From NCBI GenBank assembly GCA_021772915.1, contig JAJFLB010000018.1:124001-188000 (forward strand): a DNA stretch of 64,000 nucleotides. The letters are read 5' to 3'. The notes under the pieces were generated by a model. It saw nothing but the letters and a program-made list of their open reading frames with translations. It was not told the DNA's origin and ran no database searches. Both the position numbers and the translations under genes were made by a program. This document shows positions 24,302 through 33,665 of this stretch, piece by piece. The stretch's first letter is position 1. Each line of letters begins with the position of its first letter. The stretch is from Gammaproteobacteria bacterium (lineage in GTDB: Bacteria > Pseudomonadota > Gammaproteobacteria > Xanthomonadales > SZUA-36).

Positions 24302-24981
24302 TCCAGCCCTATTAACCCAACACTGTCGAGTATCCGACCACTAAGGACCTTTCGCCGCTGATACCAGACCGGGTGCCCCTCTGCCCAGTCTTTGTCATAC
24401 GAGAAGCGGATGACCAATTGGCGCTCACTGGATACAGGCAAGCTGAAGGTGTCTTGAATGTGCCAGTTTGCGGGGGCGCTCTCCACGGTCCACTGGTAGC
24501 CCTGTTTAGACTGATGAGATACCGCGAGGTCTTTTGTCACCGCATCGTCAGGCCACGGCCCAAATTTAATTCTCGTATATTCCTTCATTGGGGTATTGAC
24601 TCTCCCTACGGTACCTGTTGACGGTGACCGCCGGCCAGCCGGAAAGCGAAAAGCCAACTCAAACGAATACAGACCTTCATTCTGGTGAACCGGGCTTCGC
24701 CACTGCCATTCATAGCGAATACCCATGACCTTTGAGTAGCTCAGCTGTAATCCTTCGGGTTGCACGAACAAAGTGGCGGGAAATCGGGACACAAGACCTC
24801 TGGGTAGTGAAATTTTTACGTCTCGCTCCGCACCTATAACCAGCATGGGGTGCAACTCCAGGTGTTCATCATTCAGGTACTTAAAGCTGGAAGAGTCGAC
24901 CAGGGTACAGGCGGAGACCAGTGTACATAGAATCAGGCATGTTCTGTTTTTTGTCAGCCCCTGTCCCCAGCCTGGTGTCAT
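24298..24981 (-). CDS. Lipoprotein of unknown function
   Basis: About 227 residues. The chosen ATG (24979-24981) gives MTPGWGQGLTKNRTCLILCTLVSAC, a type II signal peptide with lipobox LVSAC and Thr at +2. The upstream extension of the frame would bury this signal, so it is rejected. The mature part is rich in aromatic residues and beta-forming stretches (YEWQWRSPVHQNEGLYSFELAFRFP; WTVESAPANWHIQDTF), suggesting a small beta domain in the periplasm or at the outer membrane. I recognise no family. It converges on the threonine-aldolase-family gene; 301 bp separate it from pgeF. That gap holds no gene, only a possible REP-like remnant (GCGTAGGGGCCG near 25146) also seen near 1720. Confidence 0.65.
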   Translation of the reverse strand: MTPGWGQGLTKNRTCLILCTLVSACTLVDSSSFKYLNDEHLELHPMLVIGAERDVKISLPRGLVSRFPATLFVQPEGLQLSYSKVMGIRYEWQWRSPVHQNEGLYSFELAFRFPAGRRSPSTGTVGRVNTPMKEYTRIKFGPWPDDAVTKDLAVSHQSKQGYQWTVESAPANWHIQDTFSLPVSSERQLVIRFSYDKDWAEGHPVWYQRRKVLSGRILDSVGLIGLD

Positions 24982-25282
24982 GCTTCTGCGAAAGACCACA
25001 ATGTGGCCTCTGTCCTGGTCAATTGCGGCGTATAAAACCACCTGGTTAACCCAATCATTTCATCAGCCACAACATAAACTCCCGGTCCCTTGTAAAGGGT
25101 TCGACTTAGTGTGTCTGCTTACCATTGGATGGTCGTCAGTAGAAGCGTAGGGGCCGGCGTCGGAAGTTTCCCCGCAAAAGCGTAGGAAGCATGTCTTTTC
25201 TTGTTGAAAACCAGGCTCTGGTAGCGGGTGATGCCCTCAGCAACGCCTTCCCGGAAGTAGTGGCTGACCCGCTTAGAGTAGC

Positions 25283-26020
25283 TTATTTCTCAGCAAGCCA
25301 GATGACGCTCGCCATTCTTCCGGTGACACCGTCGCGTCGGTAGGAAAAGAACTTTTCCGGTTCCGAATAGGTACAGTACTGGCCCCCTGAAACCTGGCTT
25401 ACACCGACTCTCGACAGCGCCAACCTGGCCAGTTGGTACAGGTCAGCCAGCCAGCGCTCGCCACGGCGCACAAACGCGCTGGAGTTTTCCTCGGACACAG
25501 CTCTGAAGCGATCGACGACATCCTGACCAACCGTATACACCTGCGGTCCAATGGCCGGCCCCAGCCAGGCCAAAAGCTCCTCTGGATAGCCATCCATTGC
25601 CGTCACCGCGGCCTCGAGCACACCCGCGGCAAGGCCACGCCAGCCCGCATGCACTGCAGCGACCTGCCGTCCTGATTTGTTACACAACAACACCGGCAGA
25701 CAGTCTGCAGTCAAGATGGCACAAACCTGTCCCACCTCCGTGCTGATCACGGCGTCGGCTTCAATCGGCCGAGTTGAACTTTCCTCATAATTAACCACCC
25801 GACTGCCATGCACTTGCTTCAGCCAGTACGGCTCAGACGGCAAATAACCACGCAACAATTTGCGATTTTGATCCACCCGACATGTATCGTCACCACCAGA
25901 GCCGCCAAAATCGGGACCGCCCCAGGGGTCACGACTGAGTCCACCTGTGCGCGTGGTTGTAAAAGCCCGAACAACGGCGGGCGCCGACCAGTCGGGCTGG
26001 ATCAGCTTGAGCACAAACAA
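25283..26020 (-). CDS. pgeF: PgeF / YfiH, peptidoglycan editing factor (multi-copper laccase-domain family)
   Basis: A 245-residue DUF152 protein. KQVHGSRVV, LTADCLPVLLCN and AAVHAGWRGLAAGVLEAAV carry the metal-binding His and Cys residues. WLGPAIGPQVYTVG is also typical. In E. coli the protein removes UDP-MurNAc chains wrongly started with L-Ser; other members act on purine nucleosides. The frame begins at TTG (26018-26020), and an in-frame GTG (26012-26014) is the other candidate. Both starts lie inside the end of rluD, so the genes overlap by 13-19 bases and are surely co-transcribed, as in many gammaproteobacteria. Confidence 0.9.
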   Translation of the reverse strand: MFVLKLIQPDWSAPAVVRAFTTTRTGGLSRDPWGGPDFGGSGGDDTCRVDQNRKLLRGYLPSEPYWLKQVHGSRVVNYEESSTRPIEADAVISTEVGQVCAILTADCLPVLLCNKSGRQVAAVHAGWRGLAAGVLEAAVTAMDGYPEELLAWLGPAIGPQVYTVGQDVVDRFRAVSEENSSAFVRRGERWLADLYQLARLALSRVGVSQVSGGQYCTYSEPEKFFSYRRDGVTGRMASVIWLAEK

Positions 26021-26955
26021 TCCAGAATATCGATCAAGACACGAATGTCCCGGGCCAGGGGTGCGTGAAACTCACAATGGTGACCCCCATCAGGATGAAT
26101 CAACTTCAAGGTTCTGGCCTGTAATGCCTGACGTGGAAAATCATTAAGTGCCGCTGCTGCCTCCGCGAGTAGTGCCTTTTGTTTGACCCGGCCACGGCCA
26201 TACACCGGGTCACCGACAATGGGGTGGCCAATGTGGGTCATGTGTACCCGTATCTGGTGAGTACGGCCGGACTCCAGCGACACCTCAAGGTGACTGCTGC
26301 CGGGCAGATGCTGTTTCAAAGTGTAATGGCTGGTTGCCGGTTTGCCACCGCTAACAACAGCCATCTTTTTACGTTCACGCGGATTACGACCAATGGGTGC
26401 GTTAATGGTGCCGGCCACCGATGTCACACCCTTTACCACCGCTTCGTAAATACGACTCATGCTGCGCGTTTGCAGTTGCTTCACCAGGCTGGTGTGTGCC
26501 TTGAGACTGCGGGCGATCACCATGACACCGCTGGTGTCCTTGTCCAGCCGGTGAACGATCCCTGAACGCGGCAAAATATCCAGCTCTGGAGCATGGTTCA
26601 GTAATGCGTTTTGCAAGGTGCCGTCGGGATTGCCAGCGGCTGGGTGAACGACCAGGCCAGCCGGTTTGTTCAGTACCAGCAGGTGATCGTCTTCAAACAG
26701 AACGTCCAGAGATATATCTTGCGGCAGAACTTCCCCGGAAGGTGTCATTGTCGCCTCAATCCTCAGGCGCTCGCCCCCCGCAAGCCGGGTGCTGGGCTTG
26801 AATGTTTTGGTATCTACCGTCAATTCACCTTGCTTGATCCACTGCTGCAGGCGAGCCCGGGAATAGTCTGGAAACAGTTCAGCGGCAACCTGATCCAGAC
26901 GCTTTCCAGCATGCTGCCGGGTAACCCGCTGAGATAGCTTTATTTTTTTTGGCAT
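26002..26955 (-). CDS. rluD: RluD, 23S rRNA pseudouridine synthase
   Basis: A 317-residue RluA-family pseudouridine synthase. An S4 RNA-binding domain is at the N-terminus (KRLDQVAAELFPDYSRARLQQWIKQGELTV). The catalytic motif HRLDKDTSGVMVIAR carries the active Asp near residue 150. VSLESGRTHQIRVHM and GHPIVGDPVYG complete the fold. In E. coli RluD modifies helix 69 (positions 1911, 1915, 1917) and supports ribosome assembly; the S4 domain and the pgeF and bamD neighbours favour RluD over RluC. It is divergent from bamD, the same arrangement as in E. coli and Pseudomonas. Confidence 0.93.
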   Translation of the reverse strand: MPKKIKLSQRVTRQHAGKRLDQVAAELFPDYSRARLQQWIKQGELTVDTKTFKPSTRLAGGERLRIEATMTPSGEVLPQDISLDVLFEDDHLLVLNKPAGLVVHPAAGNPDGTLQNALLNHAPELDILPRSGIVHRLDKDTSGVMVIARSLKAHTSLVKQLQTRSMSRIYEAVVKGVTSVAGTINAPIGRNPRERKKMAVVSGGKPATSHYTLKQHLPGSSHLEVSLESGRTHQIRVHMTHIGHPIVGDPVYGRGRVKQKALLAEAAAALNDFPRQALQARTLKLIHPDGGHHCEFHAPLARDIRVLIDILDCLCSS

Positions 26956-27114
26956 TATCGCTAGCCTGTTAAATCTCCGGGAGTTTGGCGTTCCTTATAA
27001 TGCTCTGAAGTAGGATCAGTAGTCACCGGAATACTCAGTACCGGGTTCCATTGTATGGCTTTATCGGGGCCTTTTCGCTATCATTCCGTCCTCAATATTT
27101 CTCCAGGTCATAAT

Positions 27115-27957
27115 ATGCTCGCAACTTCGTATTCTGTGAAGTTCCCGATTATCTCAAGATTTCTACTCGCCGTATTGCTCATGGCGGTTCTGGTGTCGGT
27201 TTCCGGCTGCCGCAAGGACAAGAACAGGCGCGCCGACAATCGCCCGGCACTTGAGATGTATGAAACGGCCAGGCATTCTTTGGACAGCCAAAACTGGGCT
27301 CGTGCTGCCAGTGAGTACCAAATCTTAGCAGTACGTTACCCTTTCGGGCGGTATACGGAACAAGCTCAACTCGAACTCGCATACGCCTACCACAAAGGAG
27401 GCAAGCCAGAGGCAGCGTTGGCAACGGCGGACCGTTTTATCAGAACTTACCCCAGCCACCCCAATGTCGATTACGCTTATTACATTCGCGGACTAACCAA
27501 CTATGAACAGCGTGTCGGGTTTATGGAGCGCCTGATGCCGTCACGTGTTCGCGACCGCGACCAAACTGCCGCCCGGGAGTCATTTCGTGATTTCAATGAA
27601 CTGATCCGCCGATTCCCCGCCAGTCGCTATGCGCCGGACGCGCGGCAACGCATGGTTTTTTTGCGTAACAACCTGTCTTTTTATGAACTGGACGTGGCCC
27701 GTTACTACCTGCGGCGCAAAGCCTATGTTGCGGCAGCAAACCGTGCCCGGTATGCACTGGAAACCTACCCGGGTTCACCAGAAATCGGTAACGCCCTCGA
27801 AATTCTGCACGTCAGCTATACCGAGATGGGCCTTAACGAGTTGGCCGAAGACACCATGAAAGTTCTAGTACTGAACTATCCCGACCACCCTTATATTTCG
27901 GGGGAATCAAAACGTGGGTTTTTCAGCCGCTGGTGGCCGTTTGGTAAGAAGAACTAG
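27115..27957 (+). CDS. bamD: BamD, outer-membrane assembly lipoprotein
   Basis: An essential BAM-complex lipoprotein that helps BamA fold outer-membrane beta-barrels. MLATSYSVKFPIISRFLLAVLL... ends in lipobox VSGC, and five TPR-like helical pairs follow (YPFGRYTEQAQLELAYAYHKGGKPEAALATADRFIRTYPSHPNVDYAYYIRGL is the family core, residues about 75-130). I start at the ATG at 27115, with AGG seven bases upstream; the longer frame from 27055 would put 20 residues before the signal peptide. Length is 280 residues, slightly above E. coli BamD (245), due to a longer C-terminal tail ending WWPFGKKN. It converges on nadE with only 28 bp between. Confidence 0.94.
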   Translation: MLATSYSVKFPIISRFLLAVLLMAVLVSVSGCRKDKNRRADNRPALEMYETARHSLDSQNWARAASEYQILAVRYPFGRYTEQAQLELAYAYHKGGKPEAALATADRFIRTYPSHPNVDYAYYIRGLTNYEQRVGFMERLMPSRVRDRDQTAARESFRDFNELIRRFPASRYAPDARQRMVFLRNNLSFYELDVARYYLRRKAYVAAANRARYALETYPGSPEIGNALEILHVSYTEMGLNELAEDTMKVLVLNYPDHPYISGESKRGFFSRWWPFGKKN

Positions 27958-27985
27958 TGTACTGCATCGTAATTAATGGCACCGC

Positions 27986-29638
27986 TCAGTGCTTTTTACT
28001 CGTTACGCCAGCCCGGGTTATTGGGTAACGTCGGTCACGGCCAAATGCCCGTGAAGTAATTCGTACACCCGGTGCACCCTGGTAGCGTTTATGTTCATTC
28101 CTGATCACCAATGCAACCACCCTGCTTACCACCGCCTCTTCAAAGCCGGCAGTGACAAGGTCAGCGATCGACCAGTCCTGCTCGACATAGTGGTACAGAA
28201 TCTGATCCAGCAAAGCGTATTCGGGCAGGCTGTCCTGGTCGAACTGGTCCGGCGCCAGTTCAGCCGAGGGCGGGCGGTCAATGATTGCCTGGGGAATTGC
28301 ATCTGAAATGGAGTTTCGATACCGGCATAGGTCATACACGCGGGTCTTGAAACAATCCTTGATGGGAGAAAACCCACCGCACATGTCACCATAAATGGTG
28401 CTGTAGCCAACGGCCAGTTCGCTCTTGTTACCAGTGGCGAGTACCATCCAGGCAAATTTGTTGGACAGCGCCATCACCAAATTCCCACGTATCCTGGCCT
28501 GCAGGTTTTCCTCGGCAATATCTGTCTGGCAGCCTTCAAACGAAGCCTTTAACATGTCCAGCAGTGCCTCATATGCCGGTTCGATAGAGATTTCACGGTA
28601 ATCAACTTCCAACATTTTCGCCTGTTGGCGGGCCAATTTGAGACTTTGGCCTGAAGTATGTCGTGATGGCATCATGACCGCATGTACATGCGCCGCCCCC
28701 ATTGCGTCGCATGCCAGGGCCAGGGTTAAAGCAGAGTCCACACCACCGGATAAGCCGATTACGACATCGGTAAAGCCGTTTTTACTCACATAGTCTTTCA
28801 GACCACGTTCCAGCACCGCGTAGACACAGGCGCTACTGTCTTCGTCCGCCTGACAGCCGCCAAGCTCATGTTTTTCTTCGTCGCCAGAGCCAACAAAATC
28901 CAGCTGGCCCGATTTCGGGTCAAAACAGGCCATTAACAATGTGTCATCACATGACCTTGCATGGATGTCGAGGTCGCCATTACGACTCATGAGCATGGAA
29001 CGACCATCAAAAACCAGCTCATCCTGACCACCAACCAGGTTGCAATAGACGATGGGTACACCGCCGTCACTATGCCTGGCGTCCAGCATGGCCAAACGGG
29101 ATTGGAGTTTGTCGACCCGGTAGGGCGATGCGCTTGGTACCAACAGCAATTCCGCACCCGCCGCCCGCGCCTTTGCAGCAGGCTCCGGAACCCAGGCATC
29201 CTCGCAGATCAGCACGCCCACACTGCTGCCCTTGAGTTCTACCACCAGTGGTTCCGTGCCCGCCGAGAAATAACGTTGCTCGTCAAACACTGCATAATTG
29301 GGCAACGCATGCTTGAAGTATCGACCGATAACCCGGCCATCGCGTATCCAGCTAACCGCGTTGAAGCAGGCCGAGCCATCCTTCCACGGATGCCCAATAA
29401 CGACATCAATGTCTTGCACTTTGTGAACCAGTTGCTGCAATGTTTCATGACAACGGTGCATAAAACCCGGCCGCAACAACAGGTCCTCCGGCGGATAGCC
29501 GCTGATAGCCATTTCCGGAAACAGGATCAGGTCCGCCCCCCGTGCGATGGCTGTCTGAATGTGCTGACGTGCTCTGCCCAGGTTGCCAGGCATGTCACCG
29601 ACAGGAAAATCATGTTGGGCCAAAGCGACAAGGATCAT
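27986..29638 (-). CDS. nadE: Glutamine-dependent NAD+ synthetase
   Basis: A 550-residue enzyme completing NAD synthesis from deamido-NAD, ATP and glutamine. The N-terminal carbon-nitrogen hydrolase domain supplies ammonia: Glu in LILFPEMAISGYPPEDLL, Lys in YFKHALPNYAVFDEQRYF, and Cys in GVLICEDAW form the triad. The C-terminal synthetase domain has the ATP-pyrophosphatase motif IGLSGGVDSALTLALA and NKSELAVGYSTIYGDMCGGFSPIKD. It converges on bamD. It lies 46 bases downstream of sucD on the same strand and may be read through from it. Confidence 0.95.
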   Translation of the reverse strand: MILVALAQHDFPVGDMPGNLGRARQHIQTAIARGADLILFPEMAISGYPPEDLLLRPGFMHRCHETLQQLVHKVQDIDVVIGHPWKDGSACFNAVSWIRDGRVIGRYFKHALPNYAVFDEQRYFSAGTEPLVVELKGSSVGVLICEDAWVPEPAAKARAAGAELLLVPSASPYRVDKLQSRLAMLDARHSDGGVPIVYCNLVGGQDELVFDGRSMLMSRNGDLDIHARSCDDTLLMACFDPKSGQLDFVGSGDEEKHELGGCQADEDSSACVYAVLERGLKDYVSKNGFTDVVIGLSGGVDSALTLALACDAMGAAHVHAVMMPSRHTSGQSLKLARQQAKMLEVDYREISIEPAYEALLDMLKASFEGCQTDIAEENLQARIRGNLVMALSNKFAWMVLATGNKSELAVGYSTIYGDMCGGFSPIKDCFKTRVYDLCRYRNSISDAIPQAIIDRPPSAELAPDQFDQDSLPEYALLDQILYHYVEQDWSIADLVTAGFEEAVVSRVVALVIRNEHKRYQGAPGVRITSRAFGRDRRYPITRAGVTSKKH

Positions 29639-29684
29639 CAGGGAATCCTAAAAATTGCAAACTGGGAACACTTTGCGAAGGTGT

Positions 29685-30554
29685 TTACAGGATTTTTCGG
29701 ATTGCGTGACCAAGATCAGCAGGTGAACGAACCGTGGTCACACCAGCCGTATCCAGCGCCTCATACTTGGCTTCGGCAGTACCTTTACCGCCGGCTATAA
29801 TTGCACCCGCGTGCCCCATGCGTTTGCCTGCTGGCGCCGTCACACCGGCAATATAGGCCACTACTGGCTTGGTCACGTTCGCAGCAATAAACTCGGCCGC
29901 CTCTTCTTCGGCGGAGCCACCAATTTCGCCTACCATGATGATGCCGTCAGTTTGCTCATCCTCCTGGAACAAAGCCAGGCAATCAATGAAATTCATGCCT
30001 TGAATCGGATCGCCACCGATACCGATAACGGTGGTTTGACCCAATCCTTCCTGTGTAGTCTGGTATACCGCCTCATAGGTCAAAGTACCTGATCTTGACA
30101 CCACACCCACCCTCCCAGGGCTGTGGATACGCGCGGGCATTATGCCAATTTTACACTCTCCGGGTGTAATAATTCCGGGACAGTTAGGGCCGATCAACCG
30201 ACCGTTCGGCTTATGCTCCAGTATGGCTTTGACCCGCACCATATCCTGGACCGGGATTCCCTCGGTAATGGCAACAATCACTTCAATACCTGCGTCCGCT
30301 GCCTCCAGGATCGCATCCGCTGCAAAGGGCGGCGGTACGAAAATAACCGTCGCCTCAGCACCGGTTTCAGCCACCGCTTCAGAAACGGTATCAAAAACGG
30401 GTAAATCCAAATGCTGCTGACCACCCTTACCCGGAGTAACGCCACCCACCAGTTGCGTGCCATACTCCAGTGCCTGCTTGCAATGGAAGGTACCCTGGCT
30501 ACCGGTAAAACCCTGGCAAATGACTTTTGTATCCTGATTGACCAGAACGCTCAT
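29685..30554 (-). CDS. sucD: Succinyl-CoA synthetase alpha subunit
   Basis: A 289-residue subunit of the TCA-cycle enzyme that converts succinyl-CoA to succinate with nucleotide phosphorylation. The CoA-binding Rossmann domain has [17 protein letters not shown] near residue 17. [32 protein letters not shown] is the phosphate-binding region. [19 protein letters not shown] carries the phosphorylated histidine. Length is the usual 289. Its ATG overlaps the sucC stop by four bases (ATGA), so translation is coupled and equal subunit supply is expected. Confidence 0.96.
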   Translation of the reverse strand: MSVLVNQDTKVICQGFTGSQGTFHCKQALEYGTQLVGGVTPGKGGQQHLDLPVFDTVSEAVAETGAEATVIFVPPPFAADAILEAADAGIEVIVAITEGIPVQDMVRVKAILEHKPNGRLIGPNCPGIITPGECKIGIMPARIHSPGRVGVVSRSGTLTYEAVYQTTQEGLGQTTVIGIGGDPIQGMNFIDCLALFQEDEQTDGIIMVGEIGGSAEEEAAEFIAANVTKPVVAYIAGVTAPAGKRMGHAGAIIAGGKGTAEAKYEALDTAGVTTVRSPADLGHAIRKIL

Positions 30555-31750
30555 TGGACTACCTCGCTCATGCCATTTACCTGGCCATTACTGGCGGCAG
30601 CAGCCACCACCTTTTTGGCTGCGTCATTCAGGTCGGAAGCGGCAATAATGGCCAGACCACTGTCTGCAAGTAACTGCCTGCCCTTATCAACACGCGTGCC
30701 TTCCAGCCGGACGATCACCGGCACCTTGACGCCGACTTCTTTCACCGCTCCGATGATGCCTTCGGAAATCAGGTCGCAGCGGACAATACCACCAAAAATG
30801 TTCACCAAAATTGCCGTAATTCGGTCGCTGGATAGAATGAGTTTAAAAGCCTCTTTGACGCGCTCCGCGTTGGTGCCACCTCCCACATCCAGAAAATTGG
30901 CCGGTTCACCACCATTGAGCTTGACCACATCCATGGTCGCCATGGCCAGCCCCGCACCATTGACCATGCAGGCAATATCCCCGTCAAGCGTGACGTAGTT
31001 AAGACCGTGACGGCTGGCTGCTACCTCTGTAGGGTCTTCCTGTGCCTCATCACGCATGGCAGCTAAATCCGGATGCCTGAACATCGCGTTATCATCCATA
31101 TTGATCTTGGCATCCAGTGCTATCAGGTTATCAGCACCGTCAATGATCAGGGGATTGACTTCCAGAAGGCTGAGATCCTTGTCCATGAATAAGCGGTAAA
31201 TCGACGTCATGATACCGGTTAGTTGTTTGACGTGGCGGGTGGAAAGACCCATACCGAAACCTATCTGACGGCACTGGTAGGCCTGTATTCCAGCCGTGTT
31301 GTCAACCTGCACGGTAACGATTTTATCCGGCTCGGTCACTGCAACCTGTTCGATATCCACACCGCCGGCCGCTGAACCCATAAATGTAACACAGCAGTTC
31401 ACACGGTCTACGAGAGCAGACAGGTAAAGCTCACTCTTGATATCTGTGGCTTCAGCAATCAGCACCGAATCAACGGGCAGTTCAAGGCCACCGGTTTGAT
31501 AGGTACTAATTTTCATATTCAACATGCGCTTGGATTCGGCACGCAATTCAGCCAGTGTATCCACGAGTTTGACGCCACCGGCTTTGCCGCGACCACCAGC
31601 ATGTACCTGCGCTTTTACAACCCACATGTCACCACCGAGACCCTGTGCTGCCAGTACGGCCTCATCCGGTGTCCTCGCTACCATGCCCGCAGGAACAGGT
31701 ATTCCATAACTGGCGAACAGTTCCTTCGCCTGATACTCGTGAAAATTCAT
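30551..31750 (-). CDS. sucC: Succinyl-CoA synthetase beta subunit
   Basis: The ATP-grasp subunit, 399 residues here against about 388 in E. coli. The start is the ATG at 31748-31750 ([20 protein letters not shown]), preceded by AGG at a good distance; the frame is open 150 bases further up, but those residues do not resemble the family. [20 protein letters not shown] binds nucleotide, LEVNPLIID binds metal, and [19 protein letters not shown] with INIFGG-like [11 protein letters not shown] binds phosphate. It is divergent from pilS; the 263 bp between them hold no other gene, and the promoter there was not located. Confidence 0.95.
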   Translation of the reverse strand: MNFHEYQAKELFASYGIPVPAGMVARTPDEAVLAAQGLGGDMWVVKAQVHAGGRGKAGGVKLVDTLAELRAESKRMLNMKISTYQTGGLELPVDSVLIAEATDIKSELYLSALVDRVNCCVTFMGSAAGGVDIEQVAVTEPDKIVTVQVDNTAGIQAYQCRQIGFGMGLSTRHVKQLTGIMTSIYRLFMDKDLSLLEVNPLIIDGADNLIALDAKINMDDNAMFRHPDLAAMRDEAQEDPTEVAASRHGLNYVTLDGDIACMVNGAGLAMATMDVVKLNGGEPANFLDVGGGTNAERVKEAFKLILSSDRITAILVNIFGGIVRCDLISEGIIGAVKEVGVKVPVIVRLEGTRVDKGRQLLADSGLAIIAASDLNDAAKKVVAAAASNGQVNGMSEVVQ

Positions 31751-32013
31751 AGTTGCTACCTTGAGCTCTTGAATCGGGTATTCGGAACCCGATTTTGCCG
31801 CAGCTATTTTCCCCCGAAATGACGCGGAAAGCCAGACCCCTTTGAACCGGGGCCAGGGCTTGTTGAACCACACACTGACTCCTTTTTTTTTACCTACCAA
31901 AGATCAGTGTCAAGTCGGCAGGCTCATGGGCTATACTCAGCCTACAGCGAATCAATGAAAGGCTTAATTTGGGGACCCAGGCGGTGCACGCAGTCCCACA
32001 ATTCCAGAAAGCA

Positions 32014-33660
32014 ATGAGCCAGACACCAGACTTCAGCAACTACCCTCTGCCTGCGGATTTAACCGGCCGTGTTGTAACCTATCTCAACGTATTCAGACTT
32101 TTCATCAGTGTCGCAATACCAACGGCATATGTTGTAGATCTACTGATCGTTGGCTCATTACTGGACAACGGCGTCATCGTCGGCACCATGCTGGCCAGTT
32201 ATTTTGTACTGGCCGTATATTTTGCAATCGAGGCACAACGATCTGACGCCCAGCATTTCTATCTGGCACAACTGTCATTGTTAATAGACATCCTGCTGGT
32301 GTCGATTTTTCTTTTTACGTTCGGTGGTCTGGACACCGGATTGGGAGCATTGCTGATATTTGCCAGTGCCTCAGCCGCCTTTTTGTTGCCCTTGCAGACT
32401 GCACTATTTCTCGCCTCACTGGCGGTACTGACTTTCATCAGCGAAGCGCTACTTGGCGTGCTACTGCAAAGCCGGGCTAATTCGACACTGATCCAGGCGG
32501 GTCTATATGGCATTACCACGTTTATCACGACCTTACTTGCCAGCCTGCTTTCATTCTGGATCAGGGATTATCGCCTGATCGCCGAACAGCAAGCCGTTGA
32601 ACTGATCCAGTTGGAACAGATCAATGAACTCGTCATTCGGCGTATGCGTGGCGGTGTCATGGCAATAGATGAGCGAAGCCAAATCCAAATGATGAATGAA
32701 TCGTCCGGGTTTCTAATCGGCAGCCCGTCAGCACAAGGGGTGTTACTGGCAGACGTTTCACCAGAACTCGAACGAGCGATGACAGCCTGGCGCGATAATC
32801 CATCGATTGAAATTGGACCGGTTACGCTACAGGCCAGTCAGACCGAGGTCGTACCCAAGTTTGTGGCCCTTCCGGGATCCAGTAGCACCCGCGTACTGAT
32901 TTTTCTGGAGGACAACGATGTGGTCGCACAACGGGCGCGCGAGCTGTCTGCCCGGTCTCTGGCTAAGCTTTCCGGCGGCATTGCACACGAAATACGCAAC
33001 CCACTGTCAGCCATCACTCACGCCGCCCAACTGCTGGGAGAGTCGGACAACATCCTGGAGACCGATACCCGACTGGTTGACATCATTGACAACCAGTCAC
33101 GCAGGATGAATGGCATTGTTGAAAGCATCCTGCAATTATCTCGACGGGAAAAATCAAGACCCGACATTTTCGATTTGCCCACCTGGTTGAACAATATCGT
33201 CGAGGAATTCAGCACGGCAATGCCGAGCATGGATATCGATCTGATTATCGAAACTGAAAATGAACAAAAAGAAGTGATGGTGTTGTTCGACCCCCCCCAG
33301 TTGCACCAAATTATCTGGAAGTTGATGGACAATGCCATGCGGCATGCGGGTCACGACTCACAGGTGCCAGAAGTTAAAATCATAATGCTACGCCAGCAAT
33401 CCACCGGCTACTGCTTCATTACCGTTGAAGATAACGGCCCTGGTATCGATCCTGAGCAGATCGAGCACATTTTTGAACCCTTTTATACGACCCACAGGCA
33501 GGGGGCTGGTCTGGGTTTGTATATTGCCCGTCAGCTTTGTGAAGCCAACCTGGCGGAACTTACGGTAGACTCAACACCCGGAACAGGCACACGCTTTCAT
33601 ATACGTCTGGCATTGGCAAGCAGCGACAGGGGAAGACAATATATGGGAACTGGAGAGTAA
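32014..33660 (+). CDS. pilS: PilS, sensor kinase for pilin expression
   Basis: A 548-residue membrane histidine kinase. About six hydrophobic segments span residues 25-190, as in Pseudomonas PilS, where this domain reads PilA levels in the membrane. A PAS-like region follows (RRMRGGVMAIDERSQIQMMN). The kinase core has LSGGIAHEIRNPLSAITHA with the phospho-accepting His, WKLMDNAMRHAG (N box), VEDNGPGIDPEQIEHIFEPF and GAGLGLYIARQLCE (G boxes). I start at the ATG at 32014, after AGAAAG; an earlier start at 31969 would add 15 residues. pilR begins five bases after the stop, so the pair is co-transcribed. Confidence 0.93.
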   Translation: MSQTPDFSNYPLPADLTGRVVTYLNVFRLFISVAIPTAYVVDLLIVGSLLDNGVIVGTMLASYFVLAVYFAIEAQRSDAQHFYLAQLSLLIDILLVSIFLFTFGGLDTGLGALLIFASASAAFLLPLQTALFLASLAVLTFISEALLGVLLQSRANSTLIQAGLYGITTFITTLLASLLSFWIRDYRLIAEQQAVELIQLEQINELVIRRMRGGVMAIDERSQIQMMNESSGFLIGSPSAQGVLLADVSPELERAMTAWRDNPSIEIGPVTLQASQTEVVPKFVALPGSSSTRVLIFLEDNDVVAQRARELSARSLAKLSGGIAHEIRNPLSAITHAAQLLGESDNILETDTRLVDIIDNQSRRMNGIVESILQLSRREKSRPDIFDLPTWLNNIVEEFSTAMPSMDIDLIIETENEQKEVMVLFDPPQLHQIIWKLMDNAMRHAGHDSQVPEVKIIMLRQQSTGYCFITVEDNGPGIDPEQIEHIFEPFYTTHRQGAGLGLYIARQLCEANLAELTVDSTPGTGTRFHIRLALASSDRGRQYMGTGE

Positions 33661-33665
33661 CAAGC

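Noticed and set aside
25042-25282. A gene in the gap before pgeF
   Set aside because: No frame with a plausible start and ribosome site; only a short REP-like remnant (GCGTAGGGGCCG) shared with the region near 1720.
27952-27965. CTAGTG at the bamD stop as another repeat edge
   Set aside because: The bases after CTAGTG (TACTGCATCG) do not match the terminal repeat of either family and there is no inverted partner before nadE.
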